From CAZAQK01 sp050249355 (GTDB lineage Bacteria; Pseudomonadota; Alphaproteobacteria; Rickettsiales; SXRF01): a DNA stretch of 9,980 bases. Under the pieces are notes generated by a model that was given only the letters and a program-made list of their open reading frames with translations, did no database searches and was not told the origin of the DNA. Location of the stretch: assembly GCA_050249355.1 (NCBI GenBank), contig JBFWQQ010000066.1, positions 1 through 9,980 of the forward strand, in the 5' to 3' direction. How positions within the stretch are numbered: position 1 is the stretch's first letter; the number at the start of each line of letters is the position of its first letter. Made by a program: the position numbers and the translations under genes. This document shows positions 1-5,133 of this stretch, piece after piece.

Positions 1-669
1 TTCGTTGCGGGCATCGCGGGCGGAAAAATCGAACGCACCTTGCGCGGCGCTTTGTATCTTGCCTACACTTGCATTGGCATCGGCGGCGAACTGCTCGGCG
101 GCGATGCGGGCATTGCGCGTAGCCTCGCCCAGCATTTCGGGTTTAATGTCATTCAGTTTGGTGAACAGGTACGCCGGGTTACTGTTGGTCACCAGCACGC
201 CCTGCCCTAAAAGTTCGCCAATGCGCTGTTGCGCCGCAGCGACTTTTGCCACATCGCCGGTACGCAGAGCCACACTGCCATTGATCTCGTACGATATGCC
301 CTGCACGTTGCCGCTATTGTCGCGGTGCTCCAGCTTATTGACGGTCAGTGCGCCGTTGCTTATATCCTGCTTGGCAAACCCATTGGTGATAAGGAACTGC
401 ACCACCCGCGCCTGATTGTTGTGCGCCTGCGCATAGACGTTTTGCAATTCGGCGCCATCGACATTGAAATTGATCTGCCATACCGCCACATCGGCCACCA
501 CTTCGCGCTCGGCCAGTCCCTTGACGGTGGCGGTGTTGGCGGAAATACGCGACTTGTACAGCGTGTTGCCGACAAAATAGCCCGCCGTGGCCACGCCGAT
601 AGAAAGGAACAGCCCCGCCATGACCAACGCACCGCCGATGGTGCTTTCGTTGTTTTTATTCTCGCTCAT
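1..669 (-). CDS. SIMPL (DUF541) domain protein with N-terminal membrane anchor, C-terminus cut by window edge
   Basis: Translating the minus strand from the ATG at 669 gives 223 codons with no stop up to base 1, so the 3' end lies outside the window. Residues 11-34 are hydrophobic (IGGALVMAGLFLSIGVATAG) and form a signal anchor or signal peptide. The TVKGLAEREV motif follows at 48-57, then a long SIMPL-type body with YLFTKLNDIKP at 167-177 and EATRNARIAAEQFA after it. These are hallmarks of bacterial SIMPL proteins (E. coli YggE is a distant relative linked to oxidative stress); their biochemical role is poorly defined. Family members are about 230-250 aa, so roughly 10-25 residues are probably missing. 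The start is fixed by a GGAGG Shine-Dalgarno (complement of 674-678) and by an ATGA overlap with the gatA stop, which implies translational coupling and membership of the gat operon. Family assignment is firm; the function in this setting is inference. Confidence 0.9.
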   Translation of the reverse strand, partial: MSENKNNESTIGGALVMAGLFLSIGVATAGYFVGNTLYKSRISANTATVKGLAEREVVADVAVWQINFNVDGAELQNVYAQAHNNQARVVQFLITNGFAKQDISNGALTVNKLEHRDNSGNVQGISYEINGSVALRTGDVAKVAAAQQRIGELLGQGVLVTNSNPAYLFTKLNDIKPEMLGEATRNARIAAEQFAADANASVGKIQSAAQGAFDFSARDARNE

Positions 670-2156
670 GCGGCCTCCGACAGTTGCGGTTTGGCGTTAA
701 AGCCGATCGCCTGTTCCAGTGCATAAGCCACGCCGAGCACACCCGCCTCATCGAACGGTTTGCCGATCAGCTGCAGGCCGAGCGGCAGGCCGTCCCTGTT
801 CAGCGCGCCCGGTATCGAAATGCCCGGCAGACCGGCCATAGAAGTGGGCACGGTGAATACGTCATTCAGGTACATTTCCACGGGATCGGCCGGTTTGTAA
901 TCGAACCCGAATGCAGCAGACGGCGCGGTGGGTGTGAGTATGGCATCGACCTTTTCGAACGCCTTGCGGAAATCTTCTGCGATCAGCCAGCGCACTTTCT
1001 GCGCTTTTTTATAGTAGGCATCATAATAACCCGCCGACAGCACATAGGTGCCCATTAATATACGGCGCTTGACCTCCTTGCCGAAGCCTGCCGCACGCGT
1101 GGCTTCATACATGTCGTTCAGGCCGCCGCCATCGGGCATCACGCGCAGGCCGTAGCGCACGCCATCATAACGCGCAAGGTTGGAAGACGCTTCCGCCGGC
1201 GCAATGATATAATACGTTGCCAATGCATAGTTGGTATGCGGCAGCGATATCTCGAGGATTTCCGCGCCTGCATCTTTCAGCAATTTTGCGCCGTTGTCCC
1301 ACATCGCAGCGATCTCAGGGTTTAACCCGTCGGGCCGGTATTCCTTCGGTATGCCGATGCGCTTACCCTTCAGGTCACCGGTCAGTGTTTTTTCGAAATC
1401 CGGAACATCCATGTTCACTGACGTGGAATCTTTTTTGTCATACCCGCACATCACGCGCAGCATAATGGCCGAATCCTGCACCGTGCGCGTCAGCGGCCCG
1501 GCCTGATCGAGCGAGCTGGCAAATGCCACAATGCCCCAGCGCGAGCAGCGGCCATAAGTCGGTTTTATGCCGACGATGCCGCAGAATGATGCCGGCTGGC
1601 GAATGGAACCGCCGGTGTCGGTGCCGAGTGCTACCGGGCACAGATCGGCAGCGACGGCAGCGGCCGAACCACCAGAAGACCCGCCGGGAACCAGAGGCTC
1701 ATCGGAGCCTTTAGCCTTCCACGGGTTTTTTACGTTGCCGTAATGGCTGGTGATGTTGGCCGAACCCATGGCGAATTCATCGAGGTTCACTTTGCCGAGC
1801 ATCACGCCGCCTTCGTTCCAGATATTCCGGGTGACAGTGGATTCGTATTGCGGTTTGAAACCATCGAGTATATGCGATGCCGCGGTGGTCAGCACATCCT
1901 TGGTACAGAACAGGTCTTTGACCGCCACCGGCACCCCTTCGATCAGCCCGCCTTTACCGGCAGCCAACTTTTTGTCGGACTCGGCGGCCATTTTTAGCGC
2001 TTGCTCGCGCGTAATGGTGATGAACGCATTATAATGCCCATTGGTTTTTTCAATAGCATCCAGATGCGATGTCGCCAGTTCGGTGGCAGAAAATTCCTTC
2101 GCGCGCAGGCCATCGCGCATGGCGGCCAGCGACATTTTATTGAACGGTTTGCTCAT
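666..2156 (-). CDS. gatA: Aspartyl/glutamyl-tRNA(Asn/Gln) amidotransferase subunit A
   Basis: Glutaminase subunit of the GatCAB amidotransferase. It releases ammonia from glutamine, which GatB uses to convert misacylated Glu-tRNA(Gln) or Asp-tRNA(Asn) to the correct aminoacyl-tRNA in the cytoplasm. The 496-aa product carries the amidase signature: catalytic Lys80 in GVPVAVKD, the GGSSGGSAAAVAA loop with cis-Ser160, and nucleophile Ser184 in GTDTGGSIRQPAS. The 24-residue spacing between the two serines matches known GatA triads, and the length fits the family (about 485-495 aa). The start at 2156 (MSKPFNKMSL) is chosen because the 22-residue upstream extension to 2222 lies inside the preceding ORF and is not GatA-like. 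It overlaps that ORF by 20 nt and runs into the SIMPL gene by ATGA. gatB is not in the window. Family knowledge and visible motifs agree; very secure. Confidence 0.97.
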   Translation of the reverse strand: MSKPFNKMSLAAMRDGLRAKEFSATELATSHLDAIEKTNGHYNAFITITREQALKMAAESDKKLAAGKGGLIEGVPVAVKDLFCTKDVLTTAASHILDGFKPQYESTVTRNIWNEGGVMLGKVNLDEFAMGSANITSHYGNVKNPWKAKGSDEPLVPGGSSGGSAAAVAADLCPVALGTDTGGSIRQPASFCGIVGIKPTYGRCSRWGIVAFASSLDQAGPLTRTVQDSAIMLRVMCGYDKKDSTSVNMDVPDFEKTLTGDLKGKRIGIPKEYRPDGLNPEIAAMWDNGAKLLKDAGAEILEISLPHTNYALATYYIIAPAEASSNLARYDGVRYGLRVMPDGGGLNDMYEATRAAGFGKEVKRRILMGTYVLSAGYYDAYYKKAQKVRWLIAEDFRKAFEKVDAILTPTAPSAAFGFDYKPADPVEMYLNDVFTVPTSMAGLPGISIPGALNRDGLPLGLQLIGKPFDEAGVLGVAYALEQAIGFNAKPQLSEAA

Positions 2157-2364
2157 ATTCTTCTTCGTCTTCTTCGGAAACTTCGAGTGTGATGTTTGAA
2201 AGTGCGTTTTGCAGCCGTGCAAGCGTGACCTCGATATCGCGGATCACCTCATCGCGCTGCTCGTCGGTGGGCTTGGTTTCCGAGTTCATCATCGCTTTGA
2301 GTTTCTGGTTGATGCGCTCGGCCTCGCCTGCCACATAGGATGCTATGAGGGTTTTATCGTCCAT
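2137..2364 (-). CDS. Small acidic 75-aa protein of unknown function between gatC and gatA
   Basis: I do not recognise this protein. It starts 1 nt after the gatC stop (TAG-C-ATG), has a good Shine-Dalgarno (AGGTGA, about 9 nt upstream, inside the gatC end), and its last 20 nt overlap the gatA start. That packing argues that it is translated. The sequence (begins MDDKTLIASYVAGEAERINQ) looks helical throughout, with a possible amphipathic helix around DEVIRDIEVTLARLQNALSNI (residues 39-59). It ends in a strongly acidic tail, EEDEEEYEQTVQ. There is no Cys, signal peptide or membrane segment, so it is probably a cytoplasmic helical protein. Its position suggests a link with GatCAB, perhaps as an accessory or stabilising subunit, but that is inference from location only. 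It could also be an operon passenger. Confidence 0.7.
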   Translation of the reverse strand: MDDKTLIASYVAGEAERINQKLKAMMNSETKPTDEQRDEVIRDIEVTLARLQNALSNITLEVSEEDEEEYEQTVQ

Positions 2365-2365
2365 G

Positions 2366-2653
2366 CTATTCGATCACCTTTGGTACGGCAAAGCAGCCAT
2401 AATCGCTGACCGGGGCGTTAGCCAGAATCGCTTCGGCCTGGTGCCCGTCGGTCACCACGTCGTCACGCATAGGGAGTTTCATGGAAGCCACCGAAGTCAT
2501 CTGCGGCACGCCATCGGTATTGACCTCCGACAGCTGTTCGATCCAGCCCAGTATACCCGAAAGTTCGCCAGCATAGTGCTCCTGCTCATCGCCGGTCAGG
2601 CGGATACGAGCCAGACGGGCGATCTTGGCGACCTGATGCTTGTCCAATGACAT
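2366..2653 (-). CDS. gatC: Aspartyl/glutamyl-tRNA(Asn/Gln) amidotransferase subunit C
   Basis: GatC is the small subunit that wraps around GatA and GatB and stabilises the GatCAB complex. The 95-aa product has the classic opening MSLDKHQVAKIARLARIRLT, the middle ELSGILGWIEQLSEVNTDGVPQMTS, and the usual end with LRDD-like MRDDVVTDG and an F-V-P-K-V-I-E terminus (GCFAVPKVIE). Length and motif order fit the family. The start at 2653 is supported by a GAGGAAA Shine-Dalgarno just upstream and by family alignment; a further upstream ATG at 2821 would run into ruvX and is rejected. It is the first gene of the minus-strand operon and diverges from ruvX. Confidence 0.97.
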   Translation of the reverse strand: MSLDKHQVAKIARLARIRLTGDEQEHYAGELSGILGWIEQLSEVNTDGVPQMTSVASMKLPMRDDVVTDGHQAEAILANAPVSDYGCFAVPKVIE

Positions 2654-2681
2654 AATTTCCTCATTTGATTGGGATATTCCG

Positions 2682-2710
2682 GTTTTAGTTTGAACCACCG
2701 GCAATGACAA
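2682..2710 (-). promoter_or_regulatory. Possible sigma-70-type promoter of the gatC operon
   Basis: On the minus strand a TTGTCA -35 (complement of 2705-2710) and a TAAAAC -10 (complement of 2682-2687) are separated by 17 nt. The predicted start would lie near 2675, about 22 nt before the gatC ATG, leaving room for its Shine-Dalgarno. It overlaps the candidate ruvX promoter on the other strand. Read by eye only; the -10 is imperfect. Confidence 0.35.
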
Positions 2711-2719
2711 GTATATATT
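2690..2719 (+). promoter_or_regulatory. Possible sigma-70-type promoter of ruvX-plsY
   Basis: TTGAAC (2690-2695) and TATATT (2714-2719) are separated by 18 nt. The predicted transcription start, near 2725-2726, coincides with the ATG at 2725, so if this promoter is used the ruvX message would be leaderless or nearly so. It would also rule out the upstream ATG at 2704 as a start. Pattern match by eye only. Confidence 0.35.
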
Positions 2720-2724
2720 GTGCC

Positions 2725-3186
2725 ATGCTTTTGAAATCGAAAACCGAATTTGCCGCTGCCCTGAAACCCGGCGCCCGCCTGCTGGGGCTGGATGTCGGCG
2801 ACAAGACCATAGGCCTTGCACTATCCGACGGCATGCGCACCATCGCCAGCCCTTATGACACCATCCGCCGCAGTAAATTCACCAAGGATGTGCAGACCCT
2901 GAAATCGATAATCGAACAGCAAAAAGTGGGCGGGCTGGTGATCGGCCACCCCATCAATATGGACGGAACCGAAGGCCCGCGCTGCCAGTCCACCCGCACC
3001 TTCATATCTAACATCAGTAAACATATAGACCTTCCTATGCTGCTGTGGGACGAACGCATGAGCACCATGGTGGTACAGCGCATGATGACCGAAGAGGCCG
3101 ATATGTCACGCCAACGGCGTGCTGAACTGGTGGACAAACTTGCTGCAAGCTATATGTTGCAGGGATGCTTGGATAGTTTCAGATGA
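2725..3186 (+). CDS. ruvX: Putative pre-16S rRNA nuclease, RuvX/YqgF family
   Basis: RuvX/YqgF is an RNase H-fold nuclease that takes part in maturing the 5' end of 16S rRNA; older annotations call it a Holliday junction resolvase. Numbered from the ATG at 2725 (153 aa), visible motifs are LLGLDVGDKTIGLALSD with Asp23, VIGHPINMDGTEGPRC, LLWDERMSTMVV with Asp109/Glu110, and VDKLAASYMLQ with Asp137. These supply the usual acidic active-site residues. An in-frame ATG at 2704 would give 160 aa; I prefer 2725 because about 20 residues before the LGLD strand is normal for the family and because a candidate -10 box lies between the two ATGs. Neither start has a clear Shine-Dalgarno. The end overlaps plsY by ATGA, so the two are probably translationally coupled. 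The family is secure, the exact start is not. Confidence 0.93.
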   Translation: MLLKSKTEFAAALKPGARLLGLDVGDKTIGLALSDGMRTIASPYDTIRRSKFTKDVQTLKSIIEQQKVGGLVIGHPINMDGTEGPRCQSTRTFISNISKHIDLPMLLWDERMSTMVVQRMMTEEADMSRQRRAELVDKLAASYMLQGCLDSFR

Positions 3187-3797
3187 TTGAAAATATACTG
3201 ATTATTTTTATCGCTTACCTGCTTGGCTCGATACCGTTCGGCTTATTGCTTACCCGTATGGCAGGACTCGGAGATGTGCGCAATATCGGCTCGGGCAATA
3301 TCGGCGCCACCAACGTGATGCGTACCGGTAAAAAGTGGCTTGGCATCCTCACCCTACTGCTCGACATGGCCAAAGGTTACGCAGGTGTATTGATCGCTGC
3401 ATGTGCTATGGCATGTTATGGTTTTGATGTGCCTTCGATGCTGCTGCTGACTGCTGGTATGGCCGCGGTACTCGGCCATGTGTTTTCTATATTCCTAAAA
3501 TTTAAAGGTGGCAAAGGTGTTGCCACCGCCATTGGCGTGCTGCTGGCGCTGAACCCCATGATGGCGCTGACATACGCCATATTCTGGCTGCTGATACTTG
3601 GCTCCAGCCGTTTTGTATCGGTGGCATCCATCGTTAGTTTCTGGGCGCTGCTGGTGGTCTACGTCCCCAATGCAAATGCGAATGTATGCTTGTTCCTTTC
3701 GTTGCTGGCACTACTCATCACATGGACGCACCGCGGCAACATTGCACGGCTGAAAGAAGGCGCAGAGCCGAAAATCGGGAAGAAAAAAAATGAATAA
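3183..3797 (+). CDS. plsY: Glycerol-3-phosphate acyltransferase PlsY
   Basis: PlsY is an inner-membrane enzyme that transfers an acyl group from acyl phosphate (made by PlsX) to glycerol-3-phosphate, giving lysophosphatidic acid, the first step of phospholipid synthesis. The 204-aa product is very hydrophobic, with segments near residues 3-24, 52-76, 84-106, 113-140 and 145-180. Family motifs are all present: GSIPFG (15-20), RNIGSGNIGATN (33-44), GH (98-99), KGGKGVATA (108-116) and HRGNIARLKEGAEPKIG (183-199). The C-terminus is short and basic (KKKNE). The start overlaps the ruvX stop by ATGA. The stop is followed after one base by a palindromic repeat. plsY next to dprA is common in alphaproteobacteria. 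Confidence 0.97.
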   Translation: MIENILIIFIAYLLGSIPFGLLLTRMAGLGDVRNIGSGNIGATNVMRTGKKWLGILTLLLDMAKGYAGVLIAACAMACYGFDVPSMLLLTAGMAAVLGHVFSIFLKFKGGKGVATAIGVLLALNPMMALTYAIFWLLILGSSRFVSVASIVSFWALLVVYVPNANANVCLFLSLLALLITWTHRGNIARLKEGAEPKIGKKKNE

Positions 3798-3798
3798 T

Positions 3799-3885
3799 CG
3801 TCATTGCGAGCGCAGCGAAGCAATCCAGTTTAACAACCGGGCAGCCGGATTGCCACGTCGCGCTATCGCGTTCCTCGCAATGACG
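3799..3885. repeat. Palindromic dispersed-repeat element (TCATTGCGAG type) between plsY and dprA
   Basis: The element is bounded by a perfect 12-bp inverted repeat: CGTCATTGCGAG at 3799-3810 and CTCGCAATGACG at 3874-3885. Inside, GCAATCC (3820-3826) pairs with GGATTGC (3847-3853), so the whole element can fold into one long imperfect hairpin with a loop around 3827-3846. The sequence resembles dispersed palindromic repeats found in Rickettsiales and various other bacteria; its reverse translation gives the typical junk peptides HCEERDSATWQS and LDCFAALAMT. Only one copy lies in the window, so dispersal is inferred from recognition. It starts one base after the plsY stop. Its last G begins the GGGAG Shine-Dalgarno of dprA. 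It may be a non-autonomous mobile element and may also attenuate or protect the transcript; there is no T-tract after the stem, so a simple terminator role is unlikely. Confidence 0.88.
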
Positions 3886-3889
3886 GGAG
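3885..3889 (+). promoter_or_regulatory. Shine-Dalgarno of dprA, sharing a base with the repeat end
   Basis: GGGAG lies 7 nt before the ATG at 3897, a good spacing. The first G is the last base of the palindromic repeat, so folding of the repeat could affect access of the ribosome to dprA. The regulatory effect is inference. Confidence 0.55.
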
Positions 3890-3896
3890 CCATCGG

Positions 3897-5054
3897 ATGA
3901 CCCGCCCGGCTTTCTCCATGGCCCATGCCAGTCTGGCGCAGGACAACCTGCACGATGTGCTGCAACTGATCCGCACACCCAATGTCGGCCCGGTTACGTT
4001 CTTCCAGCTGACGGCACGCTATGGCTCGGCTGCAGCCGCACTTTCCGCTCTGCCTGAACTGGCACGGCGTGGTGGCCGTAAAAATCCGCTGGTTGCCGCA
4101 TCGCGCAGCCAGATCGAAAAAGAGATCACCCTCACCGAAAAGTTCGGCGCCCGCATGGTGATGTACGGGCAAGCGGATTACCCGGCGCTGCTGCATGCAA
4201 TCGACGACCCGCCGCCGGTCATCAGCCTGCTCGGCAATCCAGAAATATATAAACGCAACATTGTCGGCATGGTCGGCGCACGCAATGCATCGGCCAGCGG
4301 CTGCAACTTCGCACGGCGCATGGCGCAGGATCTTGGCAATGCGCAGATCACTGTGGCATCCGGGCTGGCGCGCGGTATCGATGGGTTCGCACACAGCGGT
4401 GCACTGGCCACCGGCACGGTCGGCGTGATCGCTGGCGGTATCGATAATATCTACCCGCCAGAAAATGAAGGGCTGTACAAGCAGATCCGCGAACACGGAG
4501 CCATCATCAGCGAGCAGCCATTCGGCACCCTGCCGTTTGCCGGAAGTTTTCCCGGCCGCAACCGTATCATTGCCGGAATGAGTTTAGCGACGGTCGTGGT
4601 GGAAGCCGCGCCGAAATCAGGCTCGCTGATCACGGCAAAACTGGCGCTCGAATATAACCGCGAAGTGCTGGCCGTGCCCGGCTCACCGATGGACCCACGC
4701 GCACGCGGCTGCAACCTGCTGCTCAAGCAGGGCGCCATGCTGGCCGAATCGGCGCAGGACGTGCTGCACGCCATCAGTCACCTGCGTGCTTTGAAACTGA
4801 GCGAGATGCAACGCCCCTATGCCGGTGCCCCACCCATGACAGATAATGAAGATGAACTGGCAACAGCGCGCACGTTGGTACACGAAAAACTGGGCATGAC
4901 GCCGGTGCATGTCGATAGCATTATCGAGCAGACAGGATTACCAGCCCCTATCGTTGTAACCGTATTGCTGGAAATGGAACTGGCCGGTATGTTACAACGC
5001 AGCGCTGGCGGACAGGTGGCCATTAAGAAAAACAAGTCAGAACTTATTGTATAA
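3897..5054 (+). CDS. dprA: DNA-processing protein DprA (Smf)
   Basis: DprA binds incoming single-stranded DNA during natural transformation and loads RecA onto it; it is also kept in many bacteria not known to be competent. The 385-aa product has an N-terminal helical part with a helix-hairpin-helix-like LIRTPNVGPVTFFQL (24-38), then the Rossmann-like core: VGMVGARNAS (123-132), VASGLARGIDGFAH (153-166), GVIAGGIDNIYPPEN (176-190), GSFPGRNRIIAG (216-227), GSLITAKLALEYNREVLAVPG (242-262) and RARGCNLLLKQGA (268-280). Residues about 322-377 form the C-terminal winged-helix domain (DML1-like). The length is typical of the alphaproteobacterial form. The ATG at 3897 has a GGGAG Shine-Dalgarno 7 nt upstream. 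Its usual downstream neighbour topA is here displaced by about 2.9 kb. Confidence 0.97.
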   Translation: MTRPAFSMAHASLAQDNLHDVLQLIRTPNVGPVTFFQLTARYGSAAAALSALPELARRGGRKNPLVAASRSQIEKEITLTEKFGARMVMYGQADYPALLHAIDDPPPVISLLGNPEIYKRNIVGMVGARNASASGCNFARRMAQDLGNAQITVASGLARGIDGFAHSGALATGTVGVIAGGIDNIYPPENEGLYKQIREHGAIISEQPFGTLPFAGSFPGRNRIIAGMSLATVVVEAAPKSGSLITAKLALEYNREVLAVPGSPMDPRARGCNLLLKQGAMLAESAQDVLHAISHLRALKLSEMQRPYAGAPPMTDNEDELATARTLVHEKLGMTPVHVDSIIEQTGLPAPIVVTVLLEMELAGMLQRSAGGQVAIKKNKSELIV

Positions 5055-5074
5055 CAACAATTTCTATCTTTTTC

Positions 5075-5103
5075 TTTTGCTTGATCAAAAAATCTAATAG
5101 AAT
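5075..5103 (+). promoter_or_regulatory. Possible promoter for the 656-aa gene
   Basis: The 79-bp gap after dprA is AT-rich with a T-tract. TTTTGC (5075-5080) and TAGAAT (5098-5103) are 17 nt apart and would start transcription near 5110, about 24 nt before the ATG at 5134. The -35 is poor; the -10 is good (5 of 6). I see no hairpin that would terminate dprA here, so read-through from dprA is also possible. Confidence 0.3.
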
Positions 5104-5133
5104 GGCGGCTAACATATATCTGCAGCGATTATA

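Noticed and set aside
229..726. 165-codon plus-strand ORF opposite SIMPL and gatA
   Set aside because: It is antisense to a well-supported SIMPL reading frame with conserved motifs.
2157..2222. Longer gatA start (22 extra residues to an ATG at 2222)
   Set aside because: The extension lies inside the overlapping 75-aa ORF, is Lys/Phe-rich and unlike GatA N-termini; MSKPFNKMSL at 2156 fits the family.
2654..2821. Longer gatC start at 2821
   Set aside because: It would run antisense through ruvX and the divergent promoters; the ATG at 2653 has a Shine-Dalgarno and matches GatC N-termini.
3718..3978. Minus-strand ORFs running through the plsY-dprA gap, with peptides such as LDCFAALAMT
   Set aside because: These peptides are the known spurious translations of the palindromic repeat, not a gene.
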